DNA from: Apricaphanius iberus
Taxonomy: Eukaryota; Chordata; Actinopteri; Cyprinodontiformes; Aphaniidae
Length of the DNA: 64,000 nucleotides
Assembly (NCBI GenBank): GCA_028564705.1
Contig: JAPXFQ010000117.1
Location: 62,001 to 126,000, forward strand
Direction: 5' to 3'
Position 1 is the first letter of the stretch. Each line of letters opens with the position of its first letter. Below the pieces are notes generated by a model. It was not told the DNA's origin and did no database searches. It worked only from the letters and a program-made list of their open reading frames with translations. Positions 22,683 through 34,162 of this stretch are shown here, piece by piece. The translations under genes were made by a program, and so were the position numbers.

Positions 22683-23225
22683 TATGACTTATGCTACGTT
22701 CAAACCGCCCCAAATGCCAGCGTCAGTTGCAGCAAGATTACATGTAAAGTCTATGGTTGAGTACGTCAGAGGTCCATCAGAGTTTCTGCAGTGCCTTGTG
22801 TGTGTTGGCTCTGTAAACTTTTCAAGCGTTACTTATGTTGCAAGCGGCAACGTAGTGAAAGGCAATAAACTCAGAAGTTCAGCTAGCTGAAATTTTGACA
22901 GACTTGACGATTTTGCGGCAACCAATCAGAGTGTCTCAATGCACTAATGTCACTACTGAAGCACGGGACCAGTAAACACATGTTCAAGACATGCAAATTT
23001 CAAAAATCTTAAATAACGCTTACCAAAGACAGATGGACAGGCACTCCTAAGGAGGAACAGAGCACCTGCAATTCGTGTCCTGTTAAGAGATTTGAGCTAC
23101 GATGCGGTCTAGGAGGTCGTAAAATACTCACTAAGCAGCTGGTTGGCAACTCACAGCTCTGTACTGTCTCTTCTCCGGTATTGAAGACGAACTGCTTTGT
23201 CAACGTAAAAACAGCGCTCAGGTTT
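22683..23225. repeat. MITE-like repeat family M4, copy 1
   Basis: The block at 22874-22940 (gttcagctagctgaaat ... caaccaatcagagtgtct) is repeated in inverted orientation at 25676-25742, and a related piece lies at about 14100-14140. The copy starts near atgctacgttcaaaccgc. Ends and target duplications are not clear. Confidence 0.5.
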
Positions 23226-23293
23226 TGCAGAACTTAAGTTCAGTCGTAAAATAATAAAATACAACATACGCAAACAATGATCTTAAATATTTC

Positions 23294-23760
23294 CTTAAAG
23301 GGACTATATCAGGCTATCTCACAGCTTTCAACTTCTGGAATAGATATATATATATGATAAAATTTTACTGTTGGTGTTATACAGTATTAATTTGTCCTAA
23401 CATTTAACTTGTGTCATGTTGTTAATGCTGGACCACAAAGTTAAACGGCTCGTTTCTCTAAAAATCCGCTGCTTGAGTTTCGCTTTCTTTCTCCTTGGAC
23501 AACTGAACATCTTGATCAGAGGGTAGGCTAAATATTCCGCTTCGGAATCTGAAAAAGCCAATACTTTCCGGTGGGGAACTCAGACCTCTCGGCATCAAAA
23601 GTTTTATCTTTCTAAAACTCGCTCTCTCTATGCTGTGACCGCAGCAGCTCCACGCTGTCTCTCTCACTCCCGGAGGTAAATAAAAAGGTGATTTACTCCA
23701 AAAGTTTCCATGGTAACACACCAAAAAATGTGTCCTAAATTAAAGGTACACATGTCCACC
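23294..23760. repeat. Repeat family B, fragment
   Basis: Begins with ttaaagggactatatc, the inverse of the terminus gatataggccctttaa near 53405. It shares taaaacggctcgtttctcta with 48511. It is a partial copy of the repeat that hosts the intact hAT. Confidence 0.55.
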
Positions 23761-25297
23761 ATCTCCTGACGTAGTAGTAATTAACTTAGTTGTCATATCT
23801 GCAGCTGTGGCTCGTTAAAGTCAGCAATGTTGCTTGTCGCAATATTTTGGTTTTTCACTCGACTAGCAAGTTAAAAATATATTGATGTGTGAATAAATAC
23901 TCCCTTCCATTTAAAATCACTTGGATCAAAGAGTAAGGCTTTTCTTGTGTTTTTATAAACATCAGTGATGTCTGCAGAATTCTCATGTGCTACTATGAGA
24001 GATGTAGTTTGGTAAGTCTTTCCTTTTCGGGTAGCTGGGCCCAACAATTATCCTAGAAAATGTAGGATTACAGAAAAACCACACTGCATGCATCACACAT
24101 GCATTTGACTTGGACTTGAGGGTAAGTTGAATTGGGAAAAAATACTTGTGAACTGCTGATAATACCCAACAGCCAACCTGATAGACAGAAGGAAAATAAG
24201 CTGAAGTCAGTAAAGCACTATTTTTAATTTAAACAAATAATATTTTCTTTATGTGATTCAAACATCTAATTTGCACACAATTAGTATAACACTGGCAATA
24301 GGCAATGTTTTGAGGTATTTCATAGCAACAAAAAGAGAGAAGATCAATAATATGAATTGGATTTGGTTATAGCTTTACTTTGCAGTAAATTGCTTCTCTT
24401 CAAAACAAGAATGATATTTGTAGAAAAGTGAAGATTCAATTAAATTTCCAGGGATTAATATCTTTAAATTTGAATGTGTTTCATTACAGCCAAGATAAGT
24501 ACTTTGGCGTATGATTGACATTCCCAGAATAATGAAATGTTCAATAAAATACCTTATTTTTTACTTTTGTTTTTGTATCAGTCATTGCCTGCTCATTTGT
24601 TTAAAGCAGGCATAACGTCCTAAATGTGAATGCTACTACTTATGAGTTCAATGAATAATTTTTAGATGGCTGCCTTGAATGTGACTGTGGGTGCATCTTG
24701 AAGGGTTCTATAGCTGAAAACAATTCTGCTGTCTGAAAAAGGTTCATTAAGCAATTAGAATGTTTAGGGAAATTAATCTGCATCACTCTGCAAGCAAATG
24801 GTTGCTCTGTGGGGGTGTATTGGTGCTAGAACACTTGGAAAGATGATTTAATGTTTCCATTTGACTGCCGGTCTGCAACATTGTCACATTAATTGATTGA
24901 ATCAATTCTGAACCACTAACTCGATTGAAAACATTTTGTGCAGTGCAGCTGAACAGATCTTAGGAGCAGATAGAAGGCTTGAGGCATCCCCTCATTTCCT
25001 GTGAGAGCATGTTCTGTCAGAGTATTTATTCTTTCTAATGGGTGTCTGACAATGATGTCTTCCACTCCCATCTGCCTCACACAGGCTAAAAGGATGACAT
25101 GTGGGTGTTACCAGTTAGAGCCTTGAAGCTCAGACATTTCTATACAGTATGGTCAAGGAGAGAAAAAAAAAGAAAAAAAGTTTAACAATCTTAAGACACG
25201 TTTTGACAACATTTTTTTACTTTGATTATTTTTTCTTTTCAATTGTCGTGGTAGTTTTCTGGGGCCATTGAATAACCCCAGATGTTTAACGGCGTTT
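23761..25297. other. Unassigned intergenic DNA
   Basis: No coding region or repeat structure is recognised, apart from the small hairpin tctgggg...ccccaga at about 25257-25282. Confidence 0.4.
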
Positions 25298-25424
25298 GTG
25301 ATGGACTGGCGACCTGTCCAGGGTGTACCACGTCTCTCGCGCGTTGACAGCTGGAGATAGGCACCAGCCCCCCCCGCGACCTCCGGAGGATTAAGTGGTT
25401 CAAAAAATAGATGGACGGATGGAT
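25298..25424 (+). repeat. Fish repeat R1, 3' part
   Basis: Contains gatggactggcgacctgtcc, then ggagataggcaccagccccc, and ends with the gatggacggatggatg tail. It is the same family as the split copy at 3128-7216. Confidence 0.75.
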
Positions 25425-25489
25425 GTTTAACAGTGTATGAGATTCACCACTGATGTGTGGTAAGTTTCTTTACTTGTGAGGCACTTATG

Positions 25490-25880
25490 GTGCGTTAAGA
25501 CGCACGCTTTGTCAGCGTCAAGCAACGCTCACAAAGTGACTAGTTCAGAGTAATACACTGAAGATACATTTTTAAGCTGAAGCTTGCACAGCTCGTAGTC
25601 GGGCCTTTCTCTGCTGGATGTTTTAAACACCGATCGCTGTTGGTTAGGCAGCATCGACGTCACTACAGTGAGACGCTCTGATTGGTTGCCTTGCTGCATC
25701 AAGAGTGTTAAGACTGTCAAAAGTTCAACTAGCTGAACTTCTGTGTTGCTAGCATTATGCGCTTTGAAGCTTGAAACGCAGGAAAAACTTGAAAAGTTGC
25801 CGGAGCCAACGCTCACAAATCGCTGTAGATACTGTGACGCTTCTCAAATAGGGTCAACCGTAGACTTAACATGCAATCTT
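25490..25880. repeat. MITE-like repeat family M4, copy 2 (inverted relative to copy 1)
   Basis: Carries gagacgctctgattggttgc and caaaagttcaactagctgaa, the inverse complement of the block at 22874-22940. A gcttgaaacgcagg word is shared with about 14165. Confidence 0.5.
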
Positions 25881-26926
25881 GACGCTGCTGATGATGGCGT
25901 CCTGAATCCACCATTACTCCTCTGGGGTCAGATGATATAATAATATGAAATTAAGATATAATATAAAACCTCCCAAAATAATAGTTTATGTTTGAATTTC
26001 TTAATTTAAACATTAACTTTCCTTTAAAATATTTTAATTATACTTTAATATAGCTTAACAATACAACAGCCAGACAAATAAACAAAAAAGGTAATGTCGT
26101 GGTCTCAAAACCACCCCCGCGTTCAGGAGTTCGTTGGAGCTTCAAATCTTCAGTAGAGAAAAACCTGGCTGAGACTTAATTTAGTTTCACCTCTGCAGAG
26201 CGTGGAGAAGACCTGTCCCCAACAGGCTGAGTCCCAGGCGTTCTGACGCTCTTCTGCAGACAGGCTTGTTTTATTCATCCAACATGATGGCTCACAGCAC
26301 ATACACACCAATACATTTGCTGATTTATTTCCCCACACACATATTTCAGTTACATCTTGCGAGATAACAGGTACCTGGCGGTGCTTACTGGTGCCTGATC
26401 CTGCAGCTTCAACTCAAAAAAAACCAACTCCATATTTGGTAGATCCTGGTACAGCACATCTCTGAAAAACAACTCCCTCTATGGTACAGCACATCTCATA
26501 TCAGATACTACTTCCTCTTAGGCCTTTAGCAACTTTCAGCAAGCATAAAACATTTAATCACATTAAAAATCCTCATTAGTAATACAAGGTAAAATTATAT
26601 ATTTTTAAATGTATCCATTTTCTATTGAAATTTAAAATTGTGTATGACCTAATCTTTATCTTTATATGAAGGCAATATGTGCCTATTTGTTGGTGGGGGT
26701 TGGGGGTGGGGGTGGGGGGTACTTGTGTTTGTACTGAAGTAAAGTTCAAAATAGCCATACATATTCTTTTTTTTGGCCTTACACTTCTAATTTACATAAT
26801 GATGTCAGTTTTAAATTATTCATTATAATAATTATGCAAATGCAATACTGGTTTATGGTTTTCCATAAATTCAGCAATGAACATGTAATAAAGAACATAA
26901 TTGAAAAGAAAATAACATAGCAGTCA
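25881..26926. other. Unassigned DNA with a possible solo LTR
   Basis: On the minus strand, 26570 to 26090 contains aataaaacaagcctgtctgc followed by about 180 bp of GC-richer sequence ending in a gggggtggttttgagacc block, resembling R and U5 of an LTR. No second LTR or TG...CA ends were identified, so this is tentative. A G-rich tract (gggggtgggggtgggggg) lies at about 26695-26718. Confidence 0.3.
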
Positions 26927-27193
26927 TTACCTCATCAATGGTTGAACTGACAGGGGCAGAATATGGCTGTAATGATTATTTGGTCCTGGTGGGGGGACTG
27001 GTGCTTGTGGGGGAGTTGGCAGACAGTTGATAGATAGGAGAGGATACTTTAAGGGCATGTGATTATGCATAGCTGATGTTGATAGATATTTTTTATCTAT
27101 GGCTATCCTGATTTGACTTTTGCACAGATTACATATCACTTTGGTTTTTTTTGCAGCACTGTATGAAAAATGCTTCCACGTGGAACTTGGCAA
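26927..27193 (-). pseudogene. BED zinc-finger remnant of a hAT transposase
   Basis: The minus frame reads SSTWKHFSYSAAKKTKVICN, LCKSQI and then STSAMHNHM. This is the order WxxF, CxxC, small-residue block and histidine of a BED finger at the N-terminus of hAT transposases. A proline-rich tail follows (PTPPQAPVPPPGP) and then the frame ends. No DDE or dimerisation region was found nearby. It is a third, distinct BED-bearing lineage in the window (the others are at 13894 and 54994). A domesticated ZBED-type exon is possible but unlikely given the surroundings. Confidence 0.55.
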
Positions 27194-28636
27194 GTTTTTT
27201 TGGCAGGTGGAGGACCAATAGATGGCTGAGAAGAAGCCACACTCTTATGTATTTGGTCACCAAAGGTCATGTGGGACTTTCAGCTAAGTTATTGAGTGAC
27301 CGGAAGCTATGGTAAGGTTAACTAGCCTATAGCCTACATCTTGTGCAAAAGACACAGTAACTTAAACATACCAAATAACTCCCACAAGTGCACACAATTC
27401 AACACAACTAAGCAAGCCTTGCTTTAATAATTTTATCTTTCCTCTTTCAACAGCCTATGTTCTAACTTACCGAGCTAACAGAGCAACATAAACAGAACAC
27501 AGAGTGATACGTAGAGGAAGAGTACCTGTTATAGTGAACCAGCAAGACTAAATATGTCATACAATTTCAAATATATTTAGATGGATGAACACCAGCATGT
27601 GACAATGTGTAATAAAACATCTATATTGGTGATATAAAGCCAAATGCCTACATCAGCCAGGGTGTGTGACACAGCACATCATTGTGTCATCGTAACCCTT
27701 ATTGGGTCACACACACAGCCATCTGGTGGCACTAACCTGCTCTCTTCCACCGGAAGTCGACCAGACCGAGTCTATTAATACAGCCCGCTTCCGATCGATC
27801 TTCCATTTTGCATGCTGCTGGTGGCCGGGGGAGCAACAGAAGATAATCTCCAACGTTATTCCTTCGCTGGCGGAGGGAGGCCCGAGTTTCTGGGAGAAAT
27901 CTGCTCAAAGGAACCCAAAGACCATTCCAGGCGAATCTTGAACATTGATAAACAAAGACATTGTTTATCACCTGTGCTGACCACTGAGAAACGGGAGCTG
28001 TGAGCCATGTGTGGCGAGAGCTGAAACAGCCAGAACCCGCATTTAGCCATTGCGACCGAGCCGATAAGACATGAATGCCGAACTGGAGAGCTCTAGAAAG
28101 GTACTGTTAAAAAGGTGGATGCCGGGGGCCGATCGTCACGCAGCCAGCCAGGAGGAAGCCGGAGCCAGGAGCTTCCCAGCGCTGCTAGCCAGATTAGCGA
28201 TCCTTTGTTAGCCTGCTGGTTAACACTCCTTGGTCACCCCCTTCCCTCATCAACGCGCAGCAACTCAGAGGACTTAAACGTTCATAAGGTCTGTTTGGGT
28301 GAAGACAAATTAGTTAGGATAACTAATTTTAAAGGTGTTTCCTTGTAATTGTTAACTTGTATAAGTTGTCATTCTGCGATCTTTGGGTAAACTAGGCCTC
28401 TGCCTGAAACTTTTAATCCGTGTTTTTTTTTAAAGATTCTCCCGACAAAGAGTCGTTTTAAATCCTGGAATTTGAGCTACTCAAACAAACAGCAGTTTTC
28501 CTTTCTTTGTTTAACGCTTATTAATAGTATTGGAGCTGTGTGTTATAGGGAGCTAAGGCTAAGATTAACTCACGTGTTCAGACCCAAGTCACCCTCAATG
28601 AATGAACAATCAGGTGTTCAAATAAAGATCGTTTCA
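27194..28636. other. Unassigned DNA, GC-richer from 27.7 to 28.3 kb
   Basis: Overlapping open frames of 60 to 80 codons occur on both strands in the GC-rich part, with no family motif. It may be the 5' part (promoter and leader) of a retroelement or a host promoter; see the shared tail at about 29.1 kb. Confidence 0.3.
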
Positions 28637-28910
28637 GAGAAGATTAGGAACAGAAACTAATCTCATTAGCCATGTTTGGAACTCCTTTTTCATCAAAATA
28701 CTGGAACTAGAGTGTTCACCGCGGTGATCAATCCATGAATTAAGTAATTCTCCAAAGGTTAATTACTCTTATCCAGATAATTTTTAAATAAACATTTCTT
28801 GATCATAAGATTGCTATTTTTTCCATTTTATTAGTTTACACATAAATCAGTGGTGCTAAATTAGTTAAACTAATTACAATTGGTAAACTAATTTAGCTTT
28901 CATTCTTTAA
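28637..28910 (+). repeat. Host repeat H with an empty hAT insertion site
   Basis: This stretch resembles 54530-54743 plus 55800-55860 (ccatgaattaagtaattctc, aaaggttaattact, then cagtggtgctaaattagtta). The single cagtggtgc at about 28850 corresponds to the site where an 8-bp duplication and a 1056-bp hAT are present at 54736-55807. The segment ends in a 12-bp palindromic pair, gctaaattagtt and aactaatttagc. Confidence 0.65.
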
Positions 28911-29839
28911 AAAAAATCATCCAAATTAATCCAAAACTGACATCAGAATCCATGGTTTCTCATCTTAGTACATTTTCATCTTTTTGTGTTGTATTTTAGC
29001 TGTTCATTTATTTTAATCAGTAGTGTGTTATTTTACTAGCTTGAGTGATTAAATGTTTGAGTTTTCCTTCTTCTGTAAATAAACTTTATATTTTGGAAGT
29101 CACTGTGTCTCTTTGATTCAGTTGTATATGGTCAATAGACGGTAAAGAATTCATTCCTTCAGATTATGAGACTGAAAAAGATATTTGGCTATTAAAATAG
29201 TTACTCGAAACGAAGGTAGTGCCCCGAAAATATTAATAATTTTTCATAAATTATTTATCTTATTGATTGCCATAAGCAGTCCTTTGGCTATTAATAGCCA
29301 AATACATTCTTGGTAATATCCCCAACACCCTCTATTATGTATTTGAACAGGCATTGCATAAATTTATAGATTTTGACTGTAAGAATAGAAAAATCCTTTA
29401 CTGTCACACGAAGGGAGAATTCAGCTATAGTGGCAGCATATTGACAGATATTAGTAGCATTTATGATCACACAAGAAAGATGCAAAAAGTCTAACAACAG
29501 AATTGAGAATAATCAATTACAAAAATTAAAGTACTGTGCAGTTATTAAAAATTCAGTGACATTTTTTATTGTTTCTGTTCAACTGCCTCCTCTGACTGCA
29601 CATCAATGAGAATTACCCAAGTAAATGGCCTTTGTAATGAGTTTTTTTTTATTTTTCATTCACCAGTTTTAAATCTTTTATTTATGGCTGGTTTTAACCA
29701 ATTTTAATACCACAAACTTATTAATGATTTGAAGCTTTTATCGGGTCGTTTTAACCGGTGGGGCGCACGGACTATTTCTCTCCCCACCATGCCTCCAATC
29801 ACCCGTAGTCCTGGATACGATGGCTGCGTAAAGTCAGCC
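28911..29839. other. Unassigned DNA with LTR-like tail
   Basis: An aataaacttt word at 29078 is followed at about 29145 by aaagaattcattccttcaga and at about 29215 by gtagtgccccgaaaatatt. The same order occurs at 45410-45585, so this is a shared repeat, possibly the end of an LTR and its primer site. Beyond 29.3 kb nothing is recognised. Confidence 0.35.
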
Positions 29840-30170
29840 AGAAAGTTCTGGAGCTGGAGCAGAGAATTTTAACATTTCATCAAATCCAGTACCATGAGCG
29901 CAACCTGGCCATAATTTTCGGCCAGACTTTTGCTGCCACCAGCAACGCGTGGCTCGTGGATATCATTCCCTGCCAACCCAGCAAAGTTGCAAAGAGAGGA
30001 TCCATCACTGTGTCTTCAAGCGGACTCGGGGCTCTGAACGGCCACTTTCAGCAGGGGGCTAAGCCAAACGCTCCCATCAGCTCCGTACTGGTTCTCCAGG
30101 GCGCCTGTTCCATGGTTGTACAACAGTGCTGTGGTAAGGAAGTACAGAGAGTGATGAAGTTTGTAATCAG
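29840..30170 (+). pseudogene. Coding-like remnant, possibly LINE ORF1
   Basis: A GC-richer block with plus-strand frames that read as a helix-like segment (KVLELEQRILTFHQIQYHER), then a frame break, then GALNGHFQQGAKPNAPISS. The latter recalls linker segments of fish LINE ORF1-type proteins. I cannot name a family. The sequence stands out from its AT-rich surroundings and ends near 30170. Confidence 0.3.
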
Positions 30171-30391
30171 CCTCTGGTGGTGTAATTTACATAAATAGCA
30201 TAGATTTTTAAACCCCTGAAGGAAACATAGAAGAAATGGCAATGTAAAATGGATAGTGCTTATTAGGAATAAAAAAATGTCAGGTTTCATTGTGATAACA
30301 TGCAATTAGACTCTTACAGAGAAAAGACTCTTATGAGAAAATGTTGAACAACCTTTTATTCTATAATTTTGTAGAGGGAATTACCCATGAA

Positions 30392-31791
30392 CAGGGCTTT
30401 CCACATAGACACGAACTAGACAGCAATAATACGAAAGTAGCCAGCTTAGGGGGTGGGGGTGGGGGTTAAGTAACAGCACGATATTCATGTGCATCTATTA
30501 ACTTTGTCGTAAACAACAGAATATGTATACAAATAAAATAAAAATACTCTAAAGTAAAAGACGTTTCCAACATAAATGATAAACTTAATGGTTTCATATC
30601 TCCATTCTGCTGTTTAATCAATTTCACTGTGTCACTGTCTTCCCATTCAGGATCAGAGTCCATAACCAAATCAAAATATTGTAGCAGCAACAATATAACA
30701 CTTGTAGGTGTACATTAAAATGCAACCATTAAAATAAAAAAAATGAAAAAGTTTTGATTTGAACAATTAATGTCCCTTTTAGGATGAATACAGAATCTTA
30801 ATACTACTCTGAAGCCCTTAAACTGACCACTCTTCTTCTTTAAGAAGCCTTCCAGAATCTGCTGATTGGATTTTGTTTTTGGTGGCATCTTTCTCAAACC
30901 TCTGGGCAGGAAGAAACCAAGAACAGGAGAAGATTACTAATACTTTTTATTATTATTACAAATACTACTATTATGTGACAGGGAGCGCTGCTCTGGCGGC
31001 TGCAAGCACTTCAGTGACCGGATCAATAAAGTATCTTTGAATTGAATTGAATAATAAGCAGGCTATATTATTTGCTCAGACATTTGCTCAAATATAATAT
31101 GACTTTACTACTACTATTATCACTAAATTATTATCATAATTATACAACATATAAAGTAGCAATAAAAACTGATTTGCACAGCTAAAAATAAAAAGCAATA
31201 CAAGCTGGCATAGTATGGCATGAACGGGCTTTTTGTGGTTGTAAATCTCTTCATTTCAGTTCATGACACGTTCACAGTGCAGTGGTGGCTACATAAATAA
31301 ACAGCAAATAATTCTCCCTTATAAACTAACGAAAACACACTGTTACAAATCCGTTTGTTTTCACTAATTGAACGCTTGAATCCAGGACTGAATTACCAAA
31401 ATTACTGCTGCTTCTCATCTATGACGGCTCCGACAGCTTAACAACAACGCCGCCGTGGGCCTTTCTGCATCGTCCAGTTAGCTAGACCTGAGTCAAGAGC
31501 CCCATGATAACACTGGGTACAACTTAAGCGGGCGGAAGGATATTAGTTCAGTGCGACCGGCCAAAATATATTAAAGGACCGGGCAGAGCAGCGGAGTTTG
31601 AAAGCTAATCCCGTTCACATAGCTTTCTGGCGGAGAATAGAGCTGTGTCACATGCTAAAGTATGAAAGGGAAAATACGATGGGCGTGCTAACGTTGTGCA
31701 CAGCATTGCGCGGAATCATATCCTGGTCATAAATTAGTAGGCGGCTGGACTTCATTGAGTAGTAGGCAGCCGGCGCTTGTGGAAAGCCCTG
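30392..31791. mobile_element. 1.4-kb DNA element with 14-bp TIRs
   Basis: Perfect inverted ends: CAGGGCTTTCCACA at 30392 and its complement ending at 31791. The hexamer catgaa flanks both sides (30386-30391 and 31792-31797). CAGGG ends fit hAT elements, although hAT elements usually duplicate 8 bp. A minus frame near 30890 (MPPKTKSNQQILEGFLKKK) might be a transposase start; nothing catalytic is seen. A LINE 3' tail (about 30980-31052, ending gaattgaattgaataat) is nested inside. Confidence 0.65.
30980..31052 (+). repeat. LINE 3' tail fragment
   Basis: ggatcaataaagtatctttg followed by a (GAATT)n-like tail is the standard 3' end of several fish LINE families. Confidence 0.6.
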
Positions 31792-31797
31792 CATGAA

Positions 31798-33439
31798 CAA
31801 CTGTTCCCTCATATTTCTTAGACAGTCAGGTAACCAGACATTTTAACTTTATATTTTCTAATCTGTACACTTAAATCTATCAAATCAAGTAGGATATATT
31901 CATGTTATGAAATCAGTTTTCATTTTGATATTAAAGTATTTTTGTAACTTGTCAAAAAAGTCAAATTGTGTTGATCAAGATTGATTTGGAAAATGTATAA
32001 AAAGGCTAAGCCATTGTTTTTATGGGCATTCTATCTTCCTGTCTGTCTCTGTCTGTCTGTCTGTGAACAATAAAAACTAAAATAAACAAAATGTTTAAAG
32101 TTACCTAAAGCTGCAGTCTGGAGTATTTCAGGAGGTAAAGATTTTTCAAATCCAACAGTCTCCCAAAACACCAATCTAGCCCCACCTCAACAAACAGGCA
32201 TGCACTTCAGCTGTGATTTTTATAGCATGTGATTGTGTAGTTCATTAATAAAATGTTATATTGCTTTGCTTTACTGAATACATGGCTTTATTACCTGTTC
32301 AGCAGAACTATGGCCAAAGCTGTGTCGGTTTTGAAGCCTTTTAAGATTCAAAGGTAACATCATTGTTGAAATGCATCCCAGATGTAAATCCTACTCCTAA
32401 TACGTTTTTCACAGACTTTAGTCTCCTTTTTTTCCCCTTGTTTGTCTTAATAGGACGATGGACGATGCCAGGATGGCTACCATTTTAGTAGAAGTTAGCT
32501 CTAACTACTTTATGACCTCTCTCAGACATGATGGCAACTGGAAGCAGGCAGACACAGGGTATTTGTCAATGCAAAGGAACCTCACCTTGATGCCTTGGTC
32601 ACACCCCGGTTGCCTAGTAGATCCGCAATCAGAACGCCAAATCGTGTTCCCATGTTCATATGCTAACAACGCGTCTGTCCTCCATTTTTCTGGCGTTTAG
32701 CTAACTGACCAAGTATACATGGGATGTGCCTTGATGCCTTCGCTCGGTCAAAAATCTCCCAGAATACAGTGTGGCGGGGCCGGCAGCAGCTACTTCGGGG
32801 GCAGATTTCCGGTTTAAATGTAAGACAACTAATTGTAGCTCTATCAACAATAACAGTTTTTATTTATTTTATTTTTTATTAGATCCAAAGCAGTTATATA
32901 TGGTTGGTTAGTTTCTTAGTAGTTGCAGCTTTGTTGGCTTACACATTTGATTTAACCAATATATATGTATATATAGAGTTTTAAAAAGTAAAACGCTCGA
33001 TATGCATTTCCAGTTCCATGGCTGAAGGAACATTACTACGCTATGTTACAATGATTGGCAAGACATTAACAGAGCGCGTATGTGGGCAGTGCCTTCACGT
33101 GAGGTAAGTCTGTTCCATTTAACCATTTTCTTTGAAAAGAAAGGACAGTGTCCTCGTAAATCGCCTTGGTAGGCAAGGCGCCTTGAAATTTAGAAACACC
33201 CACAGATTGGCATGTGTACGCGACAGACATCTTAACAGGTCTGTGCTATGCGCATACACATTTACAGCTAACAATGTGGAAACTCGAAATCTATTTGTTC
33301 CCAAAATTTGCTTGTTAGTGTAAATTTGCATAGGGGGGACTTAGAGGGAATGTTCTGTTTTTTTCAACCTGGACCTTATTTTCAGCAAATATTATTACTC
33401 ATATTCATAAAATTCATTTACTCATCCAGACAAGTCTGG
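31798..33439. other. Unassigned intergenic DNA
   Basis: A (GTCT)n-like run lies at about 32040-32063. The open frames at 32458-32700 and 33132-33323 have no recognised domain. A short TA repeat lies at about 32960. Confidence 0.4.
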
Positions 33440-33511
33440 AGCCACTTGGAGCCGTTCAGGAGGACTTCATATCGAGTTGCAATCCGCGTATGTACATGTA
33501 ATGGGAGTCAA

Positions 33512-33730
33512 TCAGGGCAGGAGTTTTTGATGGCCAGGTACATGAGCAGCATGGAGAATGAATTGATGTTTGGCTGACACCAGAGTGAGTCTACGAATGA
33601 ACTGCATGAGGAAGGGTAAACGTGAACGGCCTTTGTTTATGATGTCAACAACGGCAGAGTTGTCTGAATGGATACGAATACAGTGTTGAGACCATTCAAG
33701 CCTCCGAAGAAGGGCTGCAATCACAATGGG
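33512..33730 (-). pseudogene. DIRS-like RNase H fragment
   Basis: The frame reads IAALLRRLEWSQHCIRIHSD, NSAVVDIINKGRSRLPFLMQ, FIRRL and then HAAHVPGHQK. The SDNxAVVxIINKGRS and HxPG blocks are the C-terminal half of the RNase H of DIRS/Ngaro elements. It degrades the RNA strand during reverse transcription. The upstream half of the domain (33767-34107) is present only in broken frames. Confidence 0.65.
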
Positions 33731-34162
33731 ATAGATTTCATAATGTGCGGATGAGAGAGAGGCCGACTAGAGCCGCAAACTCAGGAGGCCATGTTGAAGC
33801 AAACCACCTTCCATTGTAGAAACCGCCAAAGCCTGCAGAGGGTGCTGCATCGGTAAATAACCGGATGTCATCTGGATGAGAAATGAAATCATTGTAGGAG
33901 AATAAAATACCATTCCAAGATTAAAGAAATTCTTGACAAAGACGCATTTCCATCTGGCAAGGCTCTCCGATGGCAAGGCAACCATGAAGCGAAGGGATGT
34001 TGGCGGCGGTGGACAGAAGGTGAGAAATTAATTATCTCCCCTGAAGAATAATTCGCATTGCGTAGTTTAGATGACCTAAAAGAGACAGAATCTGTTGTTT
34101 GGAGCATGAGTCGGCTAAGATAAGTTAGAAGATAAGAAGATAAGATAAGCAGTTAGAAAGAA

